54,441 bases of DNA. It comes from JAZNQL01 sp045590155. Lineage in GTDB: Bacteria; Bacillota; Clostridia; UMGS1883; UMGS1540. The stretch covers positions 1 through 54,441 of the forward strand of contig JAZNQL010000027.1 of the NCBI GenBank assembly GCA_045590155.1. Direction: 5' to 3'. Under the pieces are notes generated by a model. The model was given only the letters and a program-made list of their open reading frames with translations, was not told the DNA's origin and searched no databases. The translations under genes were made by a program, and so were the position numbers. This document shows, piece by piece, positions 8,726-16,954 of the stretch (position 1 is its first letter; every line of letters begins with the position of its first letter).

Positions 8726-8749
8726 TCCCGCACGTTTTGTGCGGGATTT
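8726..8749 (+). terminator. Hairpin after ferredoxin (second)
   Basis: A perfect 8-bp stem TCCCGCAC / GTGCGGGA with loop GTTTT, followed by TTTGTT. It is 22 nt before the next start codon and would separate ferredoxin from the downstream operon at least partly. Confidence 0.5.
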
Positions 8750-8767
8750 GTTCGTAAGGAGATTTAT

Positions 8768-9502
8768 ATGAAACTCCGTGAATATGAGAGAATTGACGAT
8801 TTACAAATAAAAAATCTTAAGCTTATTCAGGATAAAAGAGCATTCTGTTTTGGAACCGATGCCGTAATGCTTTCCTCCTTTGCTGACATAAAAAAAGGCG
8901 ATAAGGTTTTGGATATGTGCTGCGGTAACGGGATAATCCCTGTTCTTTTAACGGCAAAAACCGAGGCAGAAAAAATCTGCGGTATAGAAATACAACCGGA
9001 AGCGGCAGACCTTGCAAAAAGAAATGCCGAGCTTAATAATCTTTCAAACGTTTTTATAACCGAGGGCGATATAAAGGATGCTTTAAAATACTTCGAAACA
9101 GGCAGTTTTGACCATATAACCTGCAATCCGCCCTACATAAAGGCACAAGGGGGCAAAGCAAACCCCTCTGACCAAAAGGCAATAGCCCGACATGAAGTGT
9201 TGTGTACGCTTGAAGATGTAGTAAAAACTGCATCGCAACTATTGCGTTTTGGCGGTAAATTTTCTATGGTACACCGTCCTGACAGACTTTCGGATATAAT
9301 AAACACCTTGCGAAAATATAAACAAGAGCCTAAGCGTATACGCTTTATACATTCAAACGAAAAAAGCGAAGCGACTTTGGTGCTTATCGAAAGCACTTTA
9401 GGCGGAGGCTCGTTTTTAAAAGTAATGCCGCCACTTGTAATATATGATGAAAACGGCGGATACACACAAGAATACGAAAGGATTTACCGGTATGAAAGGT
9501 AG
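8768..9502 (+). CDS. tRNA1(Val) A37 N6-methyltransferase-like protein (YabB/TrmN6 family)
   Basis: 244 residues. A class I SAM-methyltransferase: motif I LDMCCGNGIIPVLL near residue 49-62, an acidic IEIQPEA after strand 2, and the NPPY amino-methyltransferase motif (CNPPYIKA). This matches YabB, which in Bacillus subtilis also precedes rsmI (yabC). It probably methylates adenine in tRNA; the exact tRNA is inference from the family. AAGGAG precedes ATG 8768. The gene overlaps rsmI by 11 nt, so translation is coupled. Confidence 0.85.
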   Translation: MKLREYERIDDLQIKNLKLIQDKRAFCFGTDAVMLSSFADIKKGDKVLDMCCGNGIIPVLLTAKTEAEKICGIEIQPEAADLAKRNAELNNLSNVFITEGDIKDALKYFETGSFDHITCNPPYIKAQGGKANPSDQKAIARHEVLCTLEDVVKTASQLLRFGGKFSMVHRPDRLSDIINTLRKYKQEPKRIRFIHSNEKSEATLVLIESTLGGGSFLKVMPPLVIYDENGGYTQEYERIYRYER

Positions 9503-10337
9503 TCTTTATCTGTGTCCCACTCCGATAGGAAATCTTTCTGATATTTCCGAAAGATTAAAAGAAATTTTATCTTCCTGCGATATTGTTGCCGCAGAGGATA
9601 CACGTCATAGCTTAAAGCTTTTAAATCACTTAGGGATATCAAAGCCAATGATAAGCTATTACGAACATAACAAGCGTGAGCGGGGCGAAATTATTTTAAA
9701 GGAAATACTCGAGGGGAAAAACGTTGCCCTTGTAAGCGATGCAGGAACCCCCGCAATTTCAGACCCCGGCGAAGATTTAGTTTTACTTTGTGCAGAAAAC
9801 GGAGTAGAAGTAATTCCCATCCCGGGTCCGTGTGCGGCAATATGTGCTCTTACTGTGTCGGCACTTCCTACGGGAAGATTTGTTTTTGAAGGCTTTTTGC
9901 CCATGAACAAAAAGGGCAGAATAGAACGGCTTACCGAAATAAAAGATGAAAAACGCACCATTATTTTTTACGAAGCACCTCACAAGCTTACAAGAACGTT
10001 GGCGGACTTATTAAAATATTTCGGGGACAGAAAAATTTCTCTTTGCCGCGAGCTTACAAAAATACACGAGCAGGTTATAAGAACAACCTTGCAACAGGCG
10101 TGTAAAATGTATGAAGATACGCCTCCAAAAGGCGAGTTTGTGCTTGTGGTACAAGGTGCGGAAGAAAAAGAGGAAGAAAAAGCCGATATAAGTGTTGAAG
10201 AAAGATTTTTTGAATATATAAATAAAGGATTACCTGAAAAGGATGCAATGAAAGCAGTTGCTCTTGATATGGGAATATCAAAAAGAGATGTATATGCAAA
10301 AATAAAACTGAAAGGAAAAGATGAAAATGAAGTATAA
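9492..10337 (+). CDS. rsmI: 16S rRNA 2'-O-ribose C1402 methyltransferase
   Basis: 281 residues. A tetrapyrrole-methylase-fold enzyme with the hallmark N-terminus LYLCPTPIGNLSDIS, then AAEDTRHSLKLLNH, VSDAGTPAISDPGEDLV and IPIPGPCAAICALTVSALPTGRFVFEGF split over residues about 98-140. RsmI 2'-O-methylates C1402 in the ribosomal decoding centre. I chose ATG 9492 (MKGSLYL), which follows AAAGGA at normal spacing, over the more upstream in-frame start; it overlaps the trmN6-like gene by 11 nt. The C-terminus overlaps the phosphofructokinase gene by 17 nt. Confidence 0.95.
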   Translation: MKGSLYLCPTPIGNLSDISERLKEILSSCDIVAAEDTRHSLKLLNHLGISKPMISYYEHNKRERGEIILKEILEGKNVALVSDAGTPAISDPGEDLVLLCAENGVEVIPIPGPCAAICALTVSALPTGRFVFEGFLPMNKKGRIERLTEIKDEKRTIIFYEAPHKLTRTLADLLKYFGDRKISLCRELTKIHEQVIRTTLQQACKMYEDTPPKGEFVLVVQGAEEKEEEKADISVEERFFEYINKGLPEKDAMKAVALDMGISKRDVYAKIKLKGKDENEV

Positions 10338-11529
10338 TATAGCAGTAGGTCAGTCAGGCGGTCCCACAGCCGCAATAAATGCGACTTTGTGCGGAGTAAT
10401 AGAAGGAGCTTTACAAAGCGACAAAATAGATAAAGTATTAGGTTGTATACATGGTATTGACGGAGTTTTAAACGAAAACTTTGCAGACCTTTCCGAGATT
10501 TTCGAAACAGAAGAACAACGCAATCTTTTAAAGCAAACACCTGCCGCATTTTTAGGCTCGTGCCGCAAAAGATTACCTGCTGAAATAACTGACGAAAGTT
10601 ACAAAAAAATAATCAGTGTTTTACAGAAAAACAACGTAAAATATTTTGTATACATAGGCGGAAACGATTCCATGGACACCGTGGATAAACTTTCGAGATA
10701 CGCAAAAGAAAACAATGTTGATATAAACTTCGTAGGAGCACCCAAAACAATAGATAACGACCTTGCAATTACAGATTATTGCCCTGGCTTTGGCAGTGCG
10801 GCAAAATATGTTGCAACAACCGTGCGCGAGCTTGCACTTGATGCAGATGTTTACGATATGAAATCGGTTCTTATAATCGAAGCTATGGGCAGAAATGCAG
10901 GCTGGCTTACAGCATCCTCTGTGCTTGCAAGGACAAAATCTATTTCAGCACCCCACCTTATATATCTTCCTGAGCGTGCATTTTCGGTAGATAAGTTTAT
11001 CGAAGATATAAAAAATGTAAAAGAACAAAACGTTGTGGTTGTAGTGTCGGAGGGTGTAAAGGACGAAAACGGCACATATATCTGCGAAGGAGCATCAAGT
11101 GGAGCAACTGACGTTTTCGGACATAAAATGTTAAGCGGTACAGGAAAAGTTTTAGAAGGAATTGTAAGAGAACGCCTTGGCGTAAAGGTAAGATCCATAG
11201 AACTTAATACCTGCCAGCGTTGTGCGGCACACATAAGATCGGAATTTGATATAAAAACTTCGGCAGAAATAGGCAAAAACGCAGCTCTTTCAGCAATAGA
11301 AGGCAAAACAGGCATAATGATGTACTTTGAAAGACAGGGAGAAAATGTAAAAATCAAATCGCAGGATATTTCCCTTATTGCAAATCAGGAAAAAACAGTT
11401 CCCGACGAATTTATAAATAAAGAAGGTAACAATATTACCGATAAGTTCATAGAATATGTAAGCCCCCTTATAAAAGGAGAACCAAAGCTTGTTTGCAAGG
11501 ACGGTATGCCCGTGTATATTAAGCTCTGA
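10321..11529 (+). CDS. pfp: PPi-dependent 6-phosphofructokinase
   Basis: 402 residues. Motifs: GQSGGPTAAINA at the N-terminus, GGNDSMDTVDKL where ATP enzymes have a phosphate-binding glycine pattern, and PKTIDNDLAITDYCPGFGSA, the catalytic TIDND with the lysine-containing PK that marks pyrophosphate-dependent enzymes. It interconverts fructose 6-phosphate and fructose 1,6-bisphosphate with PPi. The GGNDS (not GGDDS) variant makes the phospho-donor assignment slightly less certain. The start overlaps rsmI; an alternative ATG lies two codons later. AAAGGA precedes it. Confidence 0.88.
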   Translation: MKMKYNIAVGQSGGPTAAINATLCGVIEGALQSDKIDKVLGCIHGIDGVLNENFADLSEIFETEEQRNLLKQTPAAFLGSCRKRLPAEITDESYKKIISVLQKNNVKYFVYIGGNDSMDTVDKLSRYAKENNVDINFVGAPKTIDNDLAITDYCPGFGSAAKYVATTVRELALDADVYDMKSVLIIEAMGRNAGWLTASSVLARTKSISAPHLIYLPERAFSVDKFIEDIKNVKEQNVVVVVSEGVKDENGTYICEGASSGATDVFGHKMLSGTGKVLEGIVRERLGVKVRSIELNTCQRCAAHIRSEFDIKTSAEIGKNAALSAIEGKTGIMMYFERQGENVKIKSQDISLIANQEKTVPDEFINKEGNNITDKFIEYVSPLIKGEPKLVCKDGMPVYIKL

Positions 11530-11577
11530 TAAATTTCAAAGGATAACAAATAAAAAAAGCCTTTGAGGAGAAATAGT

Positions 11578-12375
11578 ATGGATAACAGATTTATAGGCGT
11601 TTTTGATTCGGGACTCGGCGGACTTACGGCAGTAAAGGAGTTTATGAAAATACTCCCAGACGAAAAAATAATATATTTTGGAGATACTGCACGTGTTCCC
11701 TACGGCACACGCTCGCCCGAAACTATAATAAGATATGTCAGTGACGATATAAACTTTCTTTGCAGCCGCAATGTAAAGCTTATAGTATCAGCTTGCGGAA
11801 CGGCAAGCTCGGTAGCACTTCCTTATCTTACAAAAACACCCGTGCCCGTTATAGGGGTAATTGAGCATGCTGCATCAGAAGCTGTAAAAAGAACAAAAAA
11901 CAACAAAATAGGCGTAATAGCAACCGAAGGGTCAATAAAATCAGGCAAGTATGAGGAAGAAATCAAAAAGCTTTCAGAAAAAGCTGAGGTTTATTCTGTT
12001 GCCTGTCCTTTGTTTGTACCTTTGGTTGAAAATGGCTATGCAAAAAGTGAAGTGGCAAAAATGGTAGCAAAAGAATACCTTGAGCCCCTTAAAAATGCAG
12101 GAGTGGATACTCTTGTTTTGGGATGCACACATTACCCGTTGCTTCGTGATGTGATAAGTGATATAATGAGTGAGAATACATATCTTGTAGACCCCGGCGC
12201 ACAAACCGCAAAGTATGTGAAGAGTGTGCTTGAAAGTCAGGATATGCTTTCGGGAGAAAATATAGGCGGACACGAATTTTGGGTAAGCGACTCCCCTGAA
12301 GGGTTCAAAAAGCTTTGCTCTACATTTTTGGAGAGTGACATGGATATAGATGTCCGCAAGATAGACATACAATAA
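11578..12375 (+). CDS. murI: Glutamate racemase
   Basis: 265 residues. It makes D-glutamate for peptidoglycan. Visible are GVFDSGLGGLTAVKEF near the N-terminus, YFGDTARVPYGTRSPE, the first catalytic cysteine in VSACGTASS and the second in LVLGCTHYPLLRD. I chose ATG 11578, preceded by TTTGAGGAG, over a TTG five codons upstream. The ribosome-binding site is partly in a possible 7-bp stem with TCAAAGG just after the phosphofructokinase stop. Confidence 0.95.
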   Translation: MDNRFIGVFDSGLGGLTAVKEFMKILPDEKIIYFGDTARVPYGTRSPETIIRYVSDDINFLCSRNVKLIVSACGTASSVALPYLTKTPVPVIGVIEHAASEAVKRTKNNKIGVIATEGSIKSGKYEEEIKKLSEKAEVYSVACPLFVPLVENGYAKSEVAKMVAKEYLEPLKNAGVDTLVLGCTHYPLLRDVISDIMSENTYLVDPGAQTAKYVKSVLESQDMLSGENIGGHEFWVSDSPEGFKKLCSTFLESDMDIDVRKIDIQ

Positions 12376-12391
12376 GAGAGGATTCCTTAAA

Positions 12392-12817
12392 ATGAATAAA
12401 GGAGCAATAATATCTATATGCGGTCAGGAAAATTATCTTGACGGTACTGATGAAAAAACAGAGCTTGTAACAGAAGGAAAGTATTACAAAAAAGGGAACA
12501 AATATTTTATTTCGTATAACGAAACTCCTATGACAGGCTTTGACACAAACACAAAAACAACTATAAAGGTTGACGGAGACACCGTTGCTATGACAAGATT
12601 CGGGCAGATAAACACCCACATGGTTTTTAAACCCGGCGAAAAACATATATCACATTACGAAACTCCGTTTGGCAGCTTTACAATAGGTGTTATTTCCGAC
12701 GAGGTTGAAGTAAAGGTAGATGACGATGGAGGAGATATAAGAATAAAATATCTTCTTGAAATTGACAACAACACCCGAGCAAGACACGATTTAAAGCTGA
12801 ATATACGAGAAGCTTAA
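12392..12817 (+). CDS. DUF1934 beta-barrel protein (YwiB-like)
   Basis: 141 residues, rich in beta-strand. The pattern FKPGEKHISHYETPFGSF followed by IRIKYLLEIDNN is that of DUF1934/YwiB proteins, which have a lipocalin-like barrel and unknown role. The family often sits directly upstream of argS, as here (16-nt gap) and in Bacillus subtilis. AGAGGA precedes the start. Confidence 0.8.
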   Translation: MNKGAIISICGQENYLDGTDEKTELVTEGKYYKKGNKYFISYNETPMTGFDTNTKTTIKVDGDTVAMTRFGQINTHMVFKPGEKHISHYETPFGSFTIGVISDEVEVKVDDDGGDIRIKYLLEIDNNTRARHDLKLNIREA

Positions 12818-12833
12818 CGAAAGGGCTGAAAAT

Positions 12834-14492
12834 ATGACTGTACTTGAAAAAGCAATAGGCGAAATAAAAGAAAAAATCACTTTGGCGGCAAAGGCGTTAA
12901 CAGAAGAGCTGCCTGAATTTTTAGTTGAAATTCCAAAGGATAAAACTCACGGAGATTTTGCGAGCAATATTGCAATGTTACTTGCAAAAACTCTGCATAA
13001 AGCACCTCGTATGATAGCAGAAGATATCATAAAAAATATCACAGCTGACGGAATTATAGATAAAGTAGAGGTTGCAGGTGCAGGCTTTATAAACTTCTAT
13101 CTTAATCCCCTTTGGGCACACAGTGTAATGGAAGAAATAGAGTCAAAGGGTAAGGACTACGGCAGAATAAATAAAGGAGAAGGCAAAAAGGTAATGGTTG
13201 AGTTTGTAAGCGCAAACCCAACAGGACCTATGCATATGGGTAACGCACGAGGTGGTGCGATAGGAGATTGCCTTGCTTCAATTTTAGATTTTGCAGGCTA
13301 TGATGTATCAAGAGAATTTTATGTAAACGACGCAGGCGCACAGATAGATAAGTTTGGGCGTTCTCTTTTGGCACGCTATAAGCAGGTGCTCACAGGATGC
13401 GAGGATTTCCCCGAAGACGGATACCAGGGCGAAGATATCCTTGAACATGCAAAAAATTACATAAACCTTTATGGGGACAAGCTTTTGGATGAGGAAGAAG
13501 AGATTGCAAAAAGAGCACTCATAGATTACGCCCTTCCTTTAAATCTTGATTATATGCACAAAGTTTTGGGCGACTACAAAATAAATTATGATGTATGGTT
13601 TTGCGAAAGCCAGCTTTACAAAAGCGGCGAAGTAGAAGATACAATAAAAATATTAAAAGAAAAAGGACTCGCATACGAAAAAGAGGATGCAACATGGTTT
13701 AAAAGCACTCTTTTTGGTGCAGAAAAGGACGACGTTTTAATTCGTACAAACGGAATCCCGACATATTTTGCTGCAGATATAGCGTACCACCGCAACAAGT
13801 TCAGCCGCGGCTTTGATAAAGCTATAAACGTATGGGGTGCAGACCATCATGGCCACGTTGCACGAATGAAAGGTGCAATGGAAGCCTTCGGTATAGATAA
13901 AGACAGACTTGACGTTGTAATTATGCAGCTTGTAAGACTTACCCAAAACGGAGAAACTGTTCGTATGAGTAAGCGTACAGGCAAAATGATAACTTTGGCA
14001 GACCTTCTTGAAGAAATAGGAATCGATGCAGCACGTTTCTTCTTTAATCTTCGTCAGCCAGGCAGTCATTTTGATTTTGATTTATCACTTGCAGTAGAAA
14101 ACTCAAACGAAAACCCTGTTTTCTATGTTCAGTATGCCCATGCAAGAATATGCAGTATACTCCGTCTTCTTGAAGAAGAAGGGGTTAAAGTTCCAAGCTA
14201 TGCTAAAACAGATATCTCGCTACTTTGTGATGAACACGAGATTGAGCTTATAAAGAAGCTTGCCGATTTACCTGAAGAAATTGAAGTAGCGGCAGAGCTT
14301 TATGAGCCCTCCCGCCTTACCCGTTATGTGCAGGATGTAGCGGCACTTTTCCATAGCTTCTATAACGCTTGCCATGTAAAAAGCGATAACAAAGCGCTTA
14401 CAATGGCAAGACTTAAGCTTGTAGACAGCGTTAGAATTGTAATAGAGAATGTTCTTACTATTCTTAATGTGACCGCACCCGAAAAAATGTGA
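12834..14492 (+). CDS. argS: Arginyl-tRNA synthetase
   Basis: 552 residues. A class I synthetase with an N-terminal Add1 domain, the HIGH-type motif as NPTGPMHMGNARGG near 130, the KMSKS-type motif as VRMSKRTGKM, and the C-terminal DALR anticodon-binding helix bundle (YVQYAHARICSILR onward). It charges tRNA-Arg. Length is normal. The gene has no visible T-box leader and is expressed within the murI-DUF1934-argS run. The stop TGA touches the ribosome-binding site of the peptidase gene. Confidence 0.97.
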   Translation: MTVLEKAIGEIKEKITLAAKALTEELPEFLVEIPKDKTHGDFASNIAMLLAKTLHKAPRMIAEDIIKNITADGIIDKVEVAGAGFINFYLNPLWAHSVMEEIESKGKDYGRINKGEGKKVMVEFVSANPTGPMHMGNARGGAIGDCLASILDFAGYDVSREFYVNDAGAQIDKFGRSLLARYKQVLTGCEDFPEDGYQGEDILEHAKNYINLYGDKLLDEEEEIAKRALIDYALPLNLDYMHKVLGDYKINYDVWFCESQLYKSGEVEDTIKILKEKGLAYEKEDATWFKSTLFGAEKDDVLIRTNGIPTYFAADIAYHRNKFSRGFDKAINVWGADHHGHVARMKGAMEAFGIDKDRLDVVIMQLVRLTQNGETVRMSKRTGKMITLADLLEEIGIDAARFFFNLRQPGSHFDFDLSLAVENSNENPVFYVQYAHARICSILRLLEEEGVKVPSYAKTDISLLCDEHEIELIKKLADLPEEIEVAAELYEPSRLTRYVQDVAALFHSFYNACHVKSDNKALTMARLKLVDSVRIVIENVLTILNVTAPEKM

Positions 14493-14500
14493 GGATTAAA

Positions 14501-15913
14501 ATGAAGAATGTGAAGAAAATACTTGCAACTTTTATAGCCTTTTTATTAGTTTTTTCAACATCTGTATCAGCAGATACGCAGGATTATGCGTATGTAAAAG
14601 AAGCTATAAGATACATATCTGAATACTATAAATTTGACGTAACACAACAAAAGCTTGAGGATATAGCCTTAAAAACTCTGCTCGAAAATAAAGAAGCAGG
14701 GCTTGAAGAGGTGCTTCGGGCTATGCTTTCAAGTCTTGACCCAAACAGCAGTTACCTTTCGAAAGAAGAATATAAAAACCTTTACTCAAGCAGTATAAGC
14801 GGAAAGATATGCGGTATAGGGGTTCATATTGTAGAAGTAAACGGAAGAGTAATAGTAAAAGATGCAATAAAAGGGTCCCCGGCAGAAGCGGCAGGCGTGC
14901 TTGCAAACGACATTATAGTGGAAGTTGACAGCCAGAATGTTGAAGGCAAAAGCGTAGCCGAAATACAGGCTCTTGTAACGGGGGAAGAAGGAACAAAGGT
15001 TTTGGTAACCTTCCTTCGCGGCGAGCAAAGAGTTACTTTCGATATAACCCGTGCCAGCATAGAAAACACTTATGTTGAATATGAAGTAATGGACAAAATT
15101 GGATATATTGAAATTTCAAGCTTTAACAACAGTATACTTAAGGATGTAAACAAGGCACTTTCGGAATTTTCGGCAAAAGGAATAGAGAAAATAGTTCTTG
15201 ATTTGCGTAACAACACAGGAGGAAGCTTTGATGCGGCACTTGATATCTGCGACCTCTTTGCCCCTGAAGGTGTTATAGCAAGGATAGAATATAATAGCAA
15301 AAATAAAGATGAAAACGAACTTTATTATTCCAAAACACAAGCACCGGACTATGACCTGGCAATACTTATAAATGGGGGTTCGGCATCAGCTTCAGAGCTT
15401 GTAGCAGGGACCTTATCTGATACAAACATTGCAAAAACCTTTGGCACTAAAAGCTACGGTAAGGGAACGGTGCAAACACTGCGCCCCATTGTTACGGGCG
15501 GAGCGATACGCCTTACCATAGCTGAATATAAAACTTCGGGTGGAAGAACAATACACCAAAGAGGGATAAAACCTGATTTTTATATTGAAAACACCTATGA
15601 AAAAATCGACACATCACACTTTGAAGATATGGAGCTTACAAAGACGTTAGCAGAAGGCGACTCTGGTAAGGGCGTTTTGGCGCTTGAACAAAGACTTGAA
15701 AGTCTTGGATATATGGAAGAGTATGACCAAGTGTTTGACGAAGAAACAGAAAAAGCTGTAAAAACATTTCAGGCTTATGCAGGACTTTCGGCAACAGGCA
15801 TTGCCGATGCATATACCCTTGTAAAGCTTAATGATATTGAATATTCAGAGCTTGAAGAATTGGTTGATAATCAGCTTTTTGCGGCACTTGATTATCTGAA
15901 AGGATTAAAATAA
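14501..15913 (+). CDS. S41-family C-terminal processing peptidase (CtpA-like) with PDZ and peptidoglycan-binding domains
   Basis: 470 residues. A signal peptide (MKNVKKILATFIAFLLVF, cleavage near SVSA-DT), a PDZ domain at about 95-190 (GKICGIGVHIVEVNG, GSPAEAAGV), an S41 protease domain with the serine motif INGGSASASELVAG near 290 and the lysine motif TFGTKSYGKGTVQT, and a C-terminal PG_binding_1 domain (GDSGKGVLALEQRLESLGYM). It acts outside the membrane, trimming proteins near the wall. ATG 14501 was chosen because GAGGA lies five bases upstream; a GTG at 14489 would overlap argS. ispG follows with no gap. Confidence 0.9.
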   Translation: MKNVKKILATFIAFLLVFSTSVSADTQDYAYVKEAIRYISEYYKFDVTQQKLEDIALKTLLENKEAGLEEVLRAMLSSLDPNSSYLSKEEYKNLYSSSISGKICGIGVHIVEVNGRVIVKDAIKGSPAEAAGVLANDIIVEVDSQNVEGKSVAEIQALVTGEEGTKVLVTFLRGEQRVTFDITRASIENTYVEYEVMDKIGYIEISSFNNSILKDVNKALSEFSAKGIEKIVLDLRNNTGGSFDAALDICDLFAPEGVIARIEYNSKNKDENELYYSKTQAPDYDLAILINGGSASASELVAGTLSDTNIAKTFGTKSYGKGTVQTLRPIVTGGAIRLTIAEYKTSGGRTIHQRGIKPDFYIENTYEKIDTSHFEDMELTKTLAEGDSGKGVLALEQRLESLGYMEEYDQVFDEETEKAVKTFQAYAGLSATGIADAYTLVKLNDIEYSELEELVDNQLFAALDYLKGLK

Positions 15914-16945
15914 ATGACAAAGCAGGTTTGTGCAGGCAAAGTTAAAATAGGCGGAGGGGCACCCATAAGCGTACAGTCTATGCTTACAGCAAAAACGACC
16001 GATGTTGAGGGTGCACTTTTGCAGATAAACGAGCTTTATAAAGCGGGTGCTGATATAGTGCGCCTTGCTGTGCCGGATATAGACTCGGCAAAAGCGTTTG
16101 CACTTATAAAAGAGCAGTCACCCCTACCACTTGTTGCAGACATTCATTTTGATTATAAGCTTGCCCTTTTGGCAATAGAAGGCGGAGCCGATAAAATAAG
16201 AATAAACCCGGGAAATATCGGAGCAAGAGAAAGAGTGCAGGCGGTAGCGAATGCAGCAAAAAAAGCGGGAATCCCTATAAGAATAGGGGTAAATATGGGC
16301 TCAATCGAAAAAGAGGTTGCCTATAAATACGGATATACTGCCCGTGCTATGGTAGAAAGTGCAAAAAACCACGCAAAAATTTTAGAAAACGAAGGTTTTT
16401 CTGATATAGTAATAAGCCTTAAGGCATCAGATGTTAAAACCACCGTACAGGCATATCGTATAATGGCAGAGGAAAGTGATTATCCTTTGCACCTTGGAAT
16501 TACCGAAGCGGGAACAGCTTACAGCGGTATAATAAAATCGGCAGCAGGAATAGGCTCGCTTTTGCTTGACGGAATAGGAGACACAATAAGAGTTTCGTTA
16601 ACTGCGCCCGTCTGCGAGGAAGTGCGTGCAGGCAAAGCACTTTTAGCCGCAGTAGGAAAAAGGCAGGCACCAACTTTAGTTTCCTGCCCCACCTGTGCAA
16701 GATGCAAAATAAACCTTTTTCCTCTTGCAAATGCGGTGGAAGAATACATATCAAGGCTTGATAAACAAATAAAGGTAGCAGTTATGGGATGCGCAGTAAA
16801 CGGCCCCGGGGAAGCAAAGGATGCAGACCTTGGCATTGCGGGTGGCGACGGAAAAGCTGTGCTTTTCAAAAAAGGAGAAATTATAAAAACCCTTCCCGAA
16901 GATAAAATTTTGGAAGAGCTTTTTTCCGAAATAGATAAATTGTAG
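15914..16945 (+). CDS. ispG: 4-hydroxy-3-methylbut-2-enyl diphosphate synthase (flavodoxin/ferredoxin)
   Basis: 343 residues. The penultimate enzyme of the MEP isoprenoid pathway. The [4Fe-4S] cysteines are in SCPTCARCKI and MGCAVNGPGEAKDADLG; the TIM-barrel half contains VADIHFDYKLAL and KIRINPGNIG. It needs reduced ferredoxin or flavodoxin. The ATG is directly after the peptidase stop, with AAAGGA inside the preceding gene. Upstream dxr and rseP, common partners, are absent here; polC follows after 9 nt, as in many Firmicutes. Confidence 0.95.
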   Translation: MTKQVCAGKVKIGGGAPISVQSMLTAKTTDVEGALLQINELYKAGADIVRLAVPDIDSAKAFALIKEQSPLPLVADIHFDYKLALLAIEGGADKIRINPGNIGARERVQAVANAAKKAGIPIRIGVNMGSIEKEVAYKYGYTARAMVESAKNHAKILENEGFSDIVISLKASDVKTTVQAYRIMAEESDYPLHLGITEAGTAYSGIIKSAAGIGSLLLDGIGDTIRVSLTAPVCEEVRAGKALLAAVGKRQAPTLVSCPTCARCKINLFPLANAVEEYISRLDKQIKVAVMGCAVNGPGEAKDADLGIAGGDGKAVLFKKGEIIKTLPEDKILEELFSEIDKL

Positions 16946-16954
16946 GAGACAAAA